From NCBI RefSeq assembly GCF_027484505.1, contig NZ_JAIXSV010000101.1, positions 1-37,969 on the forward strand: a stretch of DNA of 37,969 nucleotides. The letters are read 5' to 3'. Source of the DNA: Asticcacaulis sp. GTDB lineage: Bacteria > Pseudomonadota > Alphaproteobacteria > Caulobacterales > Caulobacteraceae. A program made the translations under genes and the position numbers. Each line of letters starts with the position of its first letter. Within the stretch, counting starts at the first letter, position 1. The notes under the pieces were generated by a model, which was not told the DNA's origin, ran no database searches, and worked only from the letters and a program-made list of their open reading frames with translations. Below are positions 26,250 through 34,505 of the stretch, piece after piece.

Positions 26250-26347
26250 ACCACAGATTTCACAGATGGCACAGATTAAGGCATTTGGGGCAAAGCGCTT
26301 CGGTTGCCACCCACAGGTGCGAAGTGCCTATCTGTGTCATCTGTGGT
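26250..26347. repeat. Palindromic intergenic repeat
   Basis: The left arm (26250-26276) holds three iterations of an ACAGAT-type unit (ACCACAGAT, TTCACAGAT, GGCACAGAT); the right arm (26330-26347) reads ATCTGTGTC then ATCTGTGGT. The outer nine bases pair exactly. It separates the groESL promoter from the stop of the EEP gene and resembles in design the palindrome at 13330. Confidence 0.7.
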
Positions 26348-26360
26348 CCCCTTATAACCC

Positions 26361-27188
26361 TTATTTCAGCTCGATATCGGCCACGATGGGGAAGTGATCG
26401 GAAATGACCTTGCCCGAAAAGCTGTCGGTCAGGGTGGCGAAGCTCTTAACCGTCAACGCCCGATCCACAAAAATATGGTCGATAGCTTCGCCATCCGTCT
26501 GACGGATATCAAAGCCGTTGAAGGTGCCGGTCGGGCCAAAGCGGCGGGCGCTGACCACACGGCTGTCTTTCAGCGGGCTGGTTTCGGCGGTGAAGCGCTT
26601 ATAGGGCGCGCTGTCCATACCGGTGTTGAAATCGCCCAGTACGATCAGGTGCGCGCCCGGCACCGTCGGCAGGCTCAGAATCTGCGCCGCACAGTTTTCA
26701 CGCGCCTTGACGCCGACATGGTCAAAATGGGCGTTGCGCACATCAAAGACCTGACCGCCGCGTTTATCCTTCAAAATCAGGCGCGTGAAGGTGCGCGGCA
26801 GGGCGGCATCGGCGTCCTTGGACGGCGTATCGGGCGTCTGACCGCACCATTGCGTCGCTGCTGAGACCTTCTCGAAACGGTCGCGACGCCAGAAGACGGT
26901 CGTGCTTTCGCCGGCCTTGGCCCCGTCATCCCGGCCGACACCGTAATGGTCATAGTCTCCAAGGGCTTGCGACAGGTCATCGACCATCGGCAGCAGGGCC
27001 TCCTGTACACCGAGCACGTCGGGCGCGAGGAAGCTGATCTGCGCCGCCATGCGCGGGCCGCGCTCCGGCCACGGCGGCACGTCCTGCGGATTGGCGTAGC
27101 GGATATTGTAGCTCATCAGGCGCAGCGGGTCGGCAGAAGCGGGCGCGGCGACAAGCAGGGCGGCAGCGAGGAGGGGCAGCAGTTTCAT
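26361..27188 (-). CDS. Secreted endonuclease/exonuclease/phosphatase family protein
   Basis: This 275-residue EEP-fold protein has a Sec signal MKLLPLLAAALLVAAPASA. Fold motifs in order are LMSYNIRYANPQD, VLGVQEALLPM (catalytic Glu), DVRNAHFDHVG (His), LIVLGDFNT (Asp, Asn), EAIDHIFVD and the final ISDHFPIVADIEL (Asp-His). All metal and catalytic residues are present, so it should be an active periplasmic or secreted phosphodiesterase or nuclease. The substrate is not deducible. It is on the same strand as, but well separated from, groES. Confidence 0.9.
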   Translation of the reverse strand: MKLLPLLAAALLVAAPASADPLRLMSYNIRYANPQDVPPWPERGPRMAAQISFLAPDVLGVQEALLPMVDDLSQALGDYDHYGVGRDDGAKAGESTTVFWRRDRFEKVSAATQWCGQTPDTPSKDADAALPRTFTRLILKDKRGGQVFDVRNAHFDHVGVKARENCAAQILSLPTVPGAHLIVLGDFNTGMDSAPYKRFTAETSPLKDSRVVSARRFGPTGTFNGFDIRQTDGEAIDHIFVDRALTVKSFATLTDSFSGKVISDHFPIVADIELK

Positions 27189-27274
27189 AGGGTCAGTTTA
27201 GGGCTCGGCAAGGGCGGGGTCCAATGACATTCATATGACGTTTTTGAGCCGGGCTACCGTTTCACGCGGCTACT

Positions 27275-27395
27275 CTTCCTCCTCCCCACCTGTGGGGAGG
27301 TGGCGGGCGAAGTCCCGCCGGAGGGGTATCTTTTCGGCAGGGGTATACCCCTCCGCCTCGTAAACTCGGCACCTCCCCATACAATGGGGAGGAGG
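27275..27395. repeat. Paired inverted GC-rich repeat (same family as DUF559 flanks)
   Basis: Two head-to-head copies are present: the left hairpin CCTCCCCA-cctg-TGGGGAGG (27281-27300), then GGCGGG-cgaagt-CCCGCC and GGGGTATCTTTT; the right part returns with ATACCCCTCC and the hairpin CCTCCCCAT-aca-ATGGGGAGG (27372-27392). The words CCTCCCCA at the outer end and GGGGTATCTTT at the inner end match the repeats around the DUF559 gene. No gene lies between the copies here. Confidence 0.75.
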
Positions 27396-27417
27396 GAAAT
27401 CGTGAAGTCGTACCGAT

Positions 27418-28371
27418 CTAAAGCGCGGGCGTGGTTACGGTCGCGCCCTGCTGCTCCAGTTGTTGCAAAGCGCCGCCCGGGATGAGAAGCGCCGATAAAG
27501 GGAGCACAATCAGGGACTTGCCTGGCGTTTCTAAGGCGTTGTTGATCGCGCCCACTGTCTGTTCGACCGATTGCCCCAGCATGGCCTTGGTCGAAGGCGC
27601 GCCTTCGAGGCAGGCCAGAAGGGCGGAATCCGGTGACAAACGCTGCACGGCCTTGAGGTCGCCAGTGGCCCAGGCTTCGGTGGCGGCGCGGGCGTTCTTT
27701 ACGGCGAAGTCGATTTCATCCAGCGTGGCGGCGACGCAATGCGCCTGTTGCTGCGCGCTAAAATCGTCGATGCGCCCCAGCGTCTTGGCTACGGAGAAAC
27801 TGCCTGATGGCTTGGTTTTCAGCTTCTGGGCCTTGGCGAAACGCAGCAGCGTCTTTTCCGGGTCGCGCGTGGCAATCCCCGTCTTATCATAAATGTCTTC
27901 GCGCAGGGTGGCCGCCGCCCAGATGGGCGATAGTTTCTTGTACTTTTCGCGGTCCAGACCGTAGGCATCGGCCAGCGTATAGAAACGCTTCGACAGATCG
28001 GCCGGCAAGACCTCATCCAGCTTTTTGCCCAGCGGCAGGCGGCGGTCCATCAGAAGCCGCGCACCGCCGATCAGCCCACCTTTGGCTTCGGGCGCGGTGA
28101 GCAGCACATTCGACAGGCCGATGACCCGCTCGACGCGTTTGGAATCCCACGGTATGCGCTTGGTCATCACGGGCATGGCCCCCAGCACATAGACCTCGCT
28201 GTCGCCCTTGCGCACGCGCCACAGGGCCGGGCCGGGCAGGCGGGCGGTCACCACCACGTCGGTGATCCACTCGTCGCCGTCCTTGACGGTGCTGCCTTCG
28301 CTGATCGTCTCCTGCGCGAAGGCCGCGGGCGCGCTCAGGACCAGCGCAGCGAGACAAACGGATTTGAACAT
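27418..28371 (-). CDS. TraB/GumN family protein
   Basis: This protein of about 317 residues is chosen to start at MFKSVCLAALVLSAPAAFA because AGGAG lies 7 bases upstream of it; a further ATG at 28389 would place that site inside the coding region. The N-terminus is a Sec signal. LWRVRKGDSEVYVLGAMPVMTKRIPW is the typical opening of the TraB/GumN domain, and SLIVLPLSALLIPGGALQQLEQQGATV the usual end. Members are proposed metalloprotease-like proteins with unclear roles. The GAMP word replaces the more usual G-T/S-H-x-H-type metal site, so activity may be lost or altered. Confidence 0.8.
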   Translation of the reverse strand: MFKSVCLAALVLSAPAAFAQETISEGSTVKDGDEWITDVVVTARLPGPALWRVRKGDSEVYVLGAMPVMTKRIPWDSKRVERVIGLSNVLLTAPEAKGGLIGGARLLMDRRLPLGKKLDEVLPADLSKRFYTLADAYGLDREKYKKLSPIWAAATLREDIYDKTGIATRDPEKTLLRFAKAQKLKTKPSGSFSVAKTLGRIDDFSAQQQAHCVAATLDEIDFAVKNARAATEAWATGDLKAVQRLSPDSALLACLEGAPSTKAMLGQSVEQTVGAINNALETPGKSLIVLPLSALLIPGGALQQLEQQGATVTTPAL

Positions 28372-28435
28372 GGCGGGGCTCCTATTCAACTGCCATTTAA
28401 GCCCTAACTCCGTGACCGCAATGGGGCGGGCCCGC

Positions 28436-28681
28436 TCAGTCGCCGCCCTTCGCCGTCAGATCAGCCTCATCGGGGAGGTATGCCATGATGTCGCCCGGCT
28501 GACAGTCCAGCAGGAAACAGATTTTCGACAAGGTATCAAAACGCATCCCTTTCACCTTGCCGGTGCGCAGCAGCGACATCTGGGTTTCCGAGATGCCAAC
28601 CTGCGCCGCTAAATCCTTGGCGCGCATCTTGCGCCGCGCCAGCATCACATCAAGCGTTACATTGACCGGCATATCAGACAT
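28436..28681 (-). CDS. XRE-type HTH regulator (YozG-like)
   Basis: This 81-residue Cro/C1-type regulator is a single helix-turn-helix: MLARRKMRAKDLAAQVGISETQMSLLRTGKVKGMRFDTLSKICFLLDCQPGDIMAYLPDE. It overlaps the end of the DUF2975 gene by 8 bases and is last of a three-gene operon. Such small regulators are typical partners of DUF2975 membrane proteins, perhaps with the membrane protein sensing a signal. Confidence 0.92.
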   Translation of the reverse strand: MSDMPVNVTLDVMLARRKMRAKDLAAQVGISETQMSLLRTGKVKGMRFDTLSKICFLLDCQPGDIMAYLPDEADLTAKGGD

Positions 28682-29162
28682 ACTGCTCCAGTTCCGCCGA
28701 CAGGGCCTCGCGCGCCGCCTGAAGCATACGGATGCGCTGGCTTAGGCCAAGCAGGATCAGGCCCAGAGCGACAAAGATCAGGGTCAGCAGGACGTCATTT
28801 GCGACGCCGGGCTGCCGGCCGGTATTGTTATAGACCTCGCCCCATACCCAAGGTGTGACGTTCAGCCCTATAGCCAGACCGCCAAGGACCAACCCCGCCC
28901 CGCTGCGGCGTAGCCCTTTGGACAGAACCGGCTCCAGCGGCGTAACCGGACGAATGCGGGCGATCATGTCGGCAGCGAACCACAGGGCAATAGCGAAGAA
29001 GCCATAGGGCAACAGCGGTAAGCCGCCCTGCAACAGCGCCAGACCGAAAATGTCGGGCCGATGGCTGGTATGCGCCCACAGTTTCGGCAACTGAATGACC
29101 ATCAGCAGCACCATGATCCCCATCGGCAGGCCGATCATGATTTTAAGAATAAGGGCCTTCAT
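28674..29162 (-). CDS. DUF2975 membrane protein
   Basis: This 162-residue protein has four hydrophobic segments (near 5-25, 42-62, 88-108, 122-142) and the DUF2975 layout: a first helix, a loop, then LPYGFFAIALWFAADMIARIRPVTPLEP. The charged C-terminal tail may be cytoplasmic. Its start overlaps the preceding DUF2975 gene by four bases (29159-29162) and its end overlaps the HTH gene, so the three are translationally coupled. Function is unknown. Confidence 0.8.
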   Translation of the reverse strand: MKALILKIMIGLPMGIMVLLMVIQLPKLWAHTSHRPDIFGLALLQGGLPLLPYGFFAIALWFAADMIARIRPVTPLEPVLSKGLRRSGAGLVLGGLAIGLNVTPWVWGEVYNNTGRQPGVANDVLLTLIFVALGLILLGLSQRIRMLQAAREALSAELEQYV

Positions 29163-29650
29163 ACGAAGCTCTCCATATCGGTTTGCAGCTTTTCACCGGC
29201 CTGCGTAATCAACCACAGCATCAGGCCGATCAGGCCGATAGTCAGGGGCTCGATGGCGAAATCATAGCGCACGCCGCGGAAGCGATCCTCGGTCATCGCG
29301 GTGAGGGTCGGCATAATAAGGATCGCCGCGATGGCCCCGTATATCAGGTTTGAACCGACATCTTTCAGGCCCTTGACGACCGAAGCCCCAAAGCCTTCGC
29401 CCTTATGCAGTCGCATAAAGACATCCGAAGCCGACCACAGGGCCCACAGATAGCAGATGGGAGCCAGAAGGCTGATCCAGAAGGACGGCAGCACCATGCT
29501 GATCGACAGAAGCGACACCTGAACGGACGGGTCCGGGTGCATGTCGTTCAGGGGGGCGGCCTTTTCGACCACCAATCCGGCGATAAGCCCTACGACGGCG
29601 ACCTTCGTGCCTATGCCGATCAGGTCCAGCGGTAATTTGTGTGCAGACAT
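29159..29650 (-). CDS. DUF2975-like membrane protein (first of the module)
   Basis: This 163-residue protein also has four hydrophobic segments and LAPICYLWALWSASDVFMRLHKGEGFGASVVKGLKDVG, a variant of the DUF2975 middle region, so it is probably a diverged duplicate of the next gene. Upstream (29651-29712) is an AT-rich stretch that probably holds the operon promoter. The family call is less certain than for its neighbour. Confidence 0.7.
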   Translation of the reverse strand: MSAHKLPLDLIGIGTKVAVVGLIAGLVVEKAAPLNDMHPDPSVQVSLLSISMVLPSFWISLLAPICYLWALWSASDVFMRLHKGEGFGASVVKGLKDVGSNLIYGAIAAILIMPTLTAMTEDRFRGVRYDFAIEPLTIGLIGLMLWLITQAGEKLQTDMESFV

Positions 29651-29712
29651 GTGTGAACAGCCCCTCTGACAAATTAATGTTAGGGGTGTATAAATTTAAA
29701 TTAGACTTAAAG

Positions 29713-30387
29713 TCAAGAGCCGGTGAGACGCAAGCCCAGCGCCTGTTTCACCTGCCGGGCCTGACGCGCCTGATCGGTCAGGGCCCAGCCCGGCACGCCC
29801 ATCAGCAGAATCGACGCCAGCGCAAAGACCAGCGTCCGCAGCGCGCTGTTGTCTCCAAACATGAAGCTCAAGGCCGCCATCAGCAGCCATCCGGCGGAGG
29901 GGATCAGCATCCAGTCGCGGCGGCAGGCGGCCCCGGTCACGGCGCTGATCAGGGCGAAGACAATGGCCAGAAAGGCCATGTTGGACACCGGATTATAGGT
30001 ACCGGCGACGACATTGCCGACTGAATAGACAAAGATGCCGGCTGCTGCGAACAGCCAGGCCGCCGAAACGGCCTCGGTGCGCCAGTTGGACAACAGGCTG
30101 TGCTTGCGCACACGCACGGCGATAACCACCGTGCCGATCAGGCCGGCCGTAAAATAGATGAGCCCGTAGGGTAGGGCGGGTAAAAGCCCGGCATAGGCCA
30201 GACTCAGGCACAGATGGCCCACGCCCAGAACGCCACCCCACCATAACAGGATCGGGCCACCGGCGAGACCCGCCGACTCTCCGCGCTCCATCAGTCGTCG
30301 CAGCCGCGTCAGTTCGTCATCCATGCCGGCGACGTCCTCCGGCGACAGAGGCGGTAACAGGCTATCGAGCTTGGGGCCCTGGATCAT
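29713..30387 (-). CDS. Polytopic membrane protein of unknown function
   Basis: This 224-residue protein has a soluble N-terminus with a short helical stretch (MDDELTRLRRLMERGES), then about six hydrophobic segments from GGPILLWWGGVLGVGHLCLSL to LVFALASILLMGVPGWALT, and a basic amphipathic tail (DQARQARQVKQALGLRL). I do not recognise a family. It is divergent from the cyclophilin gene and 62 bases upstream of the DUF2975 operon. Confidence 0.75.
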   Translation of the reverse strand: MIQGPKLDSLLPPLSPEDVAGMDDELTRLRRLMERGESAGLAGGPILLWWGGVLGVGHLCLSLAYAGLLPALPYGLIYFTAGLIGTVVIAVRVRKHSLLSNWRTEAVSAAWLFAAAGIFVYSVGNVVAGTYNPVSNMAFLAIVFALISAVTGAACRRDWMLIPSAGWLLMAALSFMFGDNSALRTLVFALASILLMGVPGWALTDQARQARQVKQALGLRLTGS

Positions 30388-30516
30388 GGCGCGCTCCTCT
30401 TATGAATATAAGCGTTACCACTGATTGCCCGAAGGTAAAGCGGAATCGTCTGGTTCAACCCGGTTGCCAAGTCCGGCTCCTTTCCGATAGTTTTGTCATG
30501 AGACAGGGAGCACAGC

Positions 30517-31191
30517 ATGACGCATCGGCGGCAATGGATGATCGGTATGGCGGCACTGATGGGAGTGACGCTCCTGCAAGGCTGTTTTCCGGCACAGCAA
30601 AAGCCTGCGGAAAACACCGAAGCGCCGAAAGCCCCGACCAAGCCCAAGCCGCTTTATCGCGATTTGCCCGTACCGCCGGACTCGGTGCGCGTGCTGATTC
30701 AAACCACTAAGGGTGATATTGTCGTTGAGTTGGACGGCAAGCGCGCACCGATTTCAACGGCCAACTTCCTGCAATATGTGGACTCCGGAAAGATGACGGA
30801 CGCCCAGTTCTGGCGCGCCATGAAGTCGGGCAAGGGCGGGTTTGTTCAGGTCGAAGCGGCGGGCCACCGTTATCAGCCGATTCCGCACGAGCCGACCTCT
30901 CAGACCGGCCTGTCGCACGCCGACGGGACGATTTCGACGGCCCGCTATGCCGTGGGTACAGCCAGCAATCAGTTCACCATCTCGGTCGGCGATATGTCCT
31001 ATATGGATGCCGGACGTGATCCGGAAGGCGACAATCAGGGCTATGCCGCGTTCGGCAAGGTGGTGTCGGGCATGGACGTGGTGAAGAAAATCCTCAACGG
31101 CAAGATCACCAAAAAGAAGATCGAGGGTGGCTGGGACGGGCAGAATCTCGAAAACCCGGTCAAGGTGCTCTCGGCCAAACGACTGAATTAG
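30517..31191 (+). CDS. Cyclophilin-type peptidyl-prolyl isomerase lipoprotein
   Basis: This 224-residue protein has a short signal ending in the lipobox LLQGC (Cys23), then a Pro/Lys-rich linker and a cyclophilin domain from VRVLIQTTKGDIVVELDGKRAPISTANFLQYV. It keeps ISTARYAVGTASNQFTISVGD and GYAAFGKVVSGMDVVKKIL. The usual FHR element reads FWRAM, so Phe and Arg positions are partly kept, and the GG of the Q-G-G element is replaced (VQVEAAG). It is probably anchored to a membrane in the periplasm and may have reduced isomerase activity. Confidence 0.88.
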   Translation: MTHRRQWMIGMAALMGVTLLQGCFPAQQKPAENTEAPKAPTKPKPLYRDLPVPPDSVRVLIQTTKGDIVVELDGKRAPISTANFLQYVDSGKMTDAQFWRAMKSGKGGFVQVEAAGHRYQPIPHEPTSQTGLSHADGTISTARYAVGTASNQFTISVGDMSYMDAGRDPEGDNQGYAAFGKVVSGMDVVKKILNGKITKKKIEGGWDGQNLENPVKVLSAKRLN

Positions 31192-31287
31192 GTGACGTCG
31201 CCTTGCCGTTTTTTTGAGCCTCCCTCGACGGCGTAGGGTTGAGGACTAAAAATCTGTATAAAATATCTTCAATCGGCCTTTATTACC

Positions 31288-31310
31288 AAAAAGCAACTTG
31301 ACGCTTTTTT
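31288..31310 (+). terminator. Weak terminator-like hairpin
   Basis: AAAAAGC (31288-31294) pairs GCTTTTT (31303-31309), an AT-rich 7-bp stem ending in a T run, about 100 bases after the cyclophilin stop. It could end that transcript before the TldD operon. Confidence 0.35.
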
Positions 31311-31404
31311 GACGGGATGATCGTCTCAGCCGTAACGGGGCGGGCGCGACGCGTGGCGTTCCGGAACATCCTTTCATTCCGGACATCTTTTAAGGAGATA
31401 CGCC

Positions 31405-33039
31405 GTGCACAGACGCAACTTTCTGGCCATGACCGGCCTGACGGCGGGCAGCCTGCTCGTGCCGTCGCTTTACGGGCGGGCCGTCGCCGCCGAAGTGCTT
31501 CAGGAGACGATCGACGTCAAGGTGAAGAAGACGCTGGCCGACGCCGGTCTGAACGCCGCGACCGGTTCCGGGGCCAGCTATTGCGACGTGCGCGTCGGGC
31601 GCTATCTGCGCCAGTTCGTCATCACGCGCGAAGATCGCGTTGAAAATGTCGTGAATACCGAGTCGCTGGGTGTGGGCATCCGCGTCATCGCCGATGGGGC
31701 CTGGGGCTTTGCGGCCACGAATGACATGACCACCGAAGCCGTGGCCAGGGCCGCCAAGCAGGCCGTGGCCGTCGCCAAGGCCAATGCGAAAATCCAGACC
31801 GTTCCGGTCAAGCTGGCCCCCGTCAAGGGCGTCGGTGAGGTGTCGTGGAAGACTCCAATCAAAAAGAACAGCATGGAGGTGCCGATCAAGGAAAAGGCCG
31901 AGCGCCTGATCGACGTCAATACCGCCGCGCTGAAGGCCGGGGCCGACTACGTCAATTCGATGATGTTCCTCGTCAATGAGCAGAAATATTTTGCTTCGAC
32001 CGACGGCTCCTATATCGATCAGGACGTGCACCGCATCTGGGTGCCGATGACCCTGACCGCTATTGATAAAGAATCGGGCAAGTTCCGCACGCGCGATGGC
32101 CTGTCGGCGCCGATGGGTCTGGGCTACGAATATCTGGACGGCGACGCCAAGCAGAAGTTCACCGACCCGGCGGGCGTCACCGGCTATGGCCTCAGCTATG
32201 ATATGAAGGAAGACGCGATCGCGGGCGCCAAACAGGCGCGCGAAAAGCTGAAGGCGCCGTCGGTCAAGCCGGGTAAGTACGATCTGGTACTCGACCCCAG
32301 CCATATGTGGCTGACCATCCACGAATCGGTGGGCCACCCGACCGAGCTTGACCGCGTTCTGGGCTATGAGGCCAACTACGCCGGCACCTCATTTGCGACG
32401 CTCGACAAGCGCGAAGCGAAGTTCCAGTACGGCTCGGAAAACGTCAATATCGTCGCCGACAAGACGCAGTTCGGCTCACTGGGCTTCGTCGGTTACGACG
32501 ACGAAGGCGTCAAGACCAAGAAGTGGGACATCATCCGCGACGGCAAGCTGGTCGATTATCAGGCCATCCGCGATCAGGCGCATATTCTGGGTAAGACGGA
32601 ATCAGACGGCTGCTGCTACGCCGACTCGTGGTCGTCCGTGCAATTCCAGCGCATGGCCAATATCTCGCTGGAGCCGGGCAAGAAAAAGCTCAGCGTCGCC
32701 GATATGATCAAGGGCGTCGAAAACGGCATCTATATTGTGGGCGATGGCTCCTTCTCGATCGACCAGCAGCGCTATAACGCGCAGTTCGGCGGGCAACTCT
32801 TCTATGAGATCAAGAACGGCAAGATCACCCAGATGATCGAGGACGTAGCCTATCAGATCCGCACGCCGGAATTCTGGAACGCCTGTTCGGCGATCTGCGA
32901 CGAAAGCGATTATCGCCTGGGTGGCTCCTTCTTCGACGGCAAGGGGCAGCCGGGTCAGGTGTCGGCGGTGTCGCACGGCTCCTCCACCAGCCGTTTCAAC
33001 GGCATCAATGTCATCAACACCGCGCGTTCGCTCGGTTAA
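31405..33039 (+). CDS. tldD: TldD-family metalloprotease, Tat-exported
   Basis: This 544-residue protein starts at GTG 31405, preceded by TAAGGAG. The N-terminus MHRRNFLAMTGLTAGSLLVPS is a clear twin-arginine signal, unlike the cytoplasmic TldD of E. coli. The zinc motif HESVGH (His306-Glu307-x3-His311) is the TldD HExxxH site, in WLTIHESVGHPTELDRVLGYEA. The C-terminal end CDESDYRLGGSFFDGKGQPGQ is the family's conserved tail. With TldE it should form a heterodimeric protease acting on small or unfolded peptides. It is 24 bases upstream of tldE, in a row with DUF4159, MoxR, DUF58 and a BatA-like gene. The symbol is by family. Confidence 0.92.
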   Translation: MHRRNFLAMTGLTAGSLLVPSLYGRAVAAEVLQETIDVKVKKTLADAGLNAATGSGASYCDVRVGRYLRQFVITREDRVENVVNTESLGVGIRVIADGAWGFAATNDMTTEAVARAAKQAVAVAKANAKIQTVPVKLAPVKGVGEVSWKTPIKKNSMEVPIKEKAERLIDVNTAALKAGADYVNSMMFLVNEQKYFASTDGSYIDQDVHRIWVPMTLTAIDKESGKFRTRDGLSAPMGLGYEYLDGDAKQKFTDPAGVTGYGLSYDMKEDAIAGAKQAREKLKAPSVKPGKYDLVLDPSHMWLTIHESVGHPTELDRVLGYEANYAGTSFATLDKREAKFQYGSENVNIVADKTQFGSLGFVGYDDEGVKTKKWDIIRDGKLVDYQAIRDQAHILGKTESDGCCYADSWSSVQFQRMANISLEPGKKKLSVADMIKGVENGIYIVGDGSFSIDQQRYNAQFGGQLFYEIKNGKITQMIEDVAYQIRTPEFWNACSAICDESDYRLGGSFFDGKGQPGQVSAVSHGSSTSRFNGINVINTARSLG

Positions 33040-33063
33040 TCGGCGGATTGGGAGATTACAGAT

Positions 33064-34398
33064 ATGGGCATCCTTACCGAAGCCGAAGCCAAAGCCATTC
33101 TCGACAAGGTTATCAAGCTGTCGAAGGCCGACGAATGTACCGCCACCCTGTCGGGATCGATCAACGGCAATATCCGCTTTGCGCTGAATAACGTCTCGAC
33201 CAGCGGCATCATCACCAATACCGAGCTGGGGGTTCAGGTGGCCTTCGGCAAGCGCGTCGGCATCGCCACCATCAATGCCTTTGACGACGCCTCGCTGGAG
33301 CGCGTCGTGCGCCGGGCCGAGGATCTGGCCAGGCTGGCCCCGGAAAACCCGGAATTCATGCCGGCCGTGGGCAAGCAGACCTACACGCCGACCAATACCT
33401 TCAGCGAAGCGACGGCGACCGTTACCCCGGAACAACGCGCCGAGGTGGCCGCCAAGTCGATCACCCCGTGCAAGCAGGCCAAGCTGATTGCCGCGGGCTT
33501 CCTGTCGGATGGTCAGGGTTTTCAGGCCTTTGCCAATTCCAACGGCAATTTCGGCTATCAGAAATCGACCTCGATGGACTATACCTGCACGGTGCGCACC
33601 GAAGACGGTCGCGGTTCGGGCTGGGTCGCGCGCAACCTTCAGAGCGTTGCCGACTTCAAGCCGGACACCGAAATCCAGATCGCCATGAAGAAGGCCGCCG
33701 AATCCGCCGACGCCAAGGCGCTGGAGCCCGGCAAATATACCGTCATCATGGAACCGGCCGCTTCGGCGGGCCTGATCTCGTTCATGATGAACTTTTTTGA
33801 CGCCCGCTCGGCCGATGAAGGCCGCAGCTTCCTGTCGAAAAAGGGCGGTGGCAACAAGCTGGGTGAGCAGGTCTATGATCCGCGCGTCACCGTCTATGCC
33901 GACCCGTCGCATCCGGACGCCGCCGTGCTGCCGTGGGATGGCGAGGGCCTGCCGCGCAAACGCCTGCCCATCATCGAAAAGGGCAAGGTGGCCAGCCTGC
34001 AATATTCCCGCTACTGGGCACAGAAGCAGGGCAAGACGGCCGACGCCTCGCCGGGCAATCTGATTATGGAAGGCGGCACCAAATCGACCATGGATCTCGT
34101 GCGATCGACGCAGAAGGGGATTTTGGTCACCCGCACCTGGTATATCCGTATGGTTGATCCGCAGACCGTTTTGCTGACCGGCCTGACGCGCGATGGCACC
34201 TTCTATATCGAAAACGGCCAGATCAAGTATCCGATCAAGAACTTCCGCTTCAACGAGTCGCCGGTCATCATGCTCAACAATATCGAGGAGCTGGGTAAAC
34301 CGGTGCGCGTCGGCGACGATGAATCGCCGTTCGTGATGATGATCCCGGCGATGAAGCTGCGTGACTTTACCTTCACGTCGTTGTCGGATGCCGTCTAA
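33064..34398 (+). CDS. tldE: TldE/PmbA-family protein
   Basis: This 444-residue partner of TldD lacks the HExxxH site, as TldE/PmbA proteins do. Recognisable stretches are LGVQVAFGKRVGIATINAFDDASLERVVRRAEDLARLAPENPEF, EPAASAGLISFMMNFFDARSADEGRSFLSKK and the C-terminal RVGDDESPFVMMIPAMKLRDFTFTSLSDAV. It has no signal peptide although TldD next to it carries a Tat signal; the pair may be exported together as a folded dimer. GGGAGATTACAGAT precedes the ATG. The symbol is by family. Confidence 0.9.
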   Translation: MGILTEAEAKAILDKVIKLSKADECTATLSGSINGNIRFALNNVSTSGIITNTELGVQVAFGKRVGIATINAFDDASLERVVRRAEDLARLAPENPEFMPAVGKQTYTPTNTFSEATATVTPEQRAEVAAKSITPCKQAKLIAAGFLSDGQGFQAFANSNGNFGYQKSTSMDYTCTVRTEDGRGSGWVARNLQSVADFKPDTEIQIAMKKAAESADAKALEPGKYTVIMEPAASAGLISFMMNFFDARSADEGRSFLSKKGGGNKLGEQVYDPRVTVYADPSHPDAAVLPWDGEGLPRKRLPIIEKGKVASLQYSRYWAQKQGKTADASPGNLIMEGGTKSTMDLVRSTQKGILVTRTWYIRMVDPQTVLLTGLTRDGTFYIENGQIKYPIKNFRFNESPVIMLNNIEELGKPVRVGDDESPFVMMIPAMKLRDFTFTSLSDAV

Positions 34399-34404
34399 AA
34401 TCCA

Positions 34405-34473
34405 CCTCCCTCTTCCCGACCTCGGCGGCAGCCAGACGGGGAGAGGGGGGCGGTGTCCAGCCGGGGTGAGGGG
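34405..34473. repeat. GC-rich intergenic repeat
   Basis: CCCTCTTCCCG and CGGGGAGAGGG pair with one mismatch, followed by GGCGGTGTCCAGCCGGGGTG. This is one of the palindromic units typical of these genomes, lying between tldE and the DUF4159 gene and directly upstream of a second unit at 34518. Confidence 0.65.
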
Positions 34474-34505
34474 CTTCTTTCCAACGTCAAGCAGACGAGC
34501 AAAGT

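Noticed and set aside
27275-27395. CRISPR-like array from repeated CCTCCCCA words
   Set aside because: There are only two inverted units, no regular spacers and no cas genes.
30384-30647. 87-codon open frame on minus between the divergent genes
   Set aside because: It overlaps the start of the cyclophilin lipoprotein in antisense and contains no recognisable motif.
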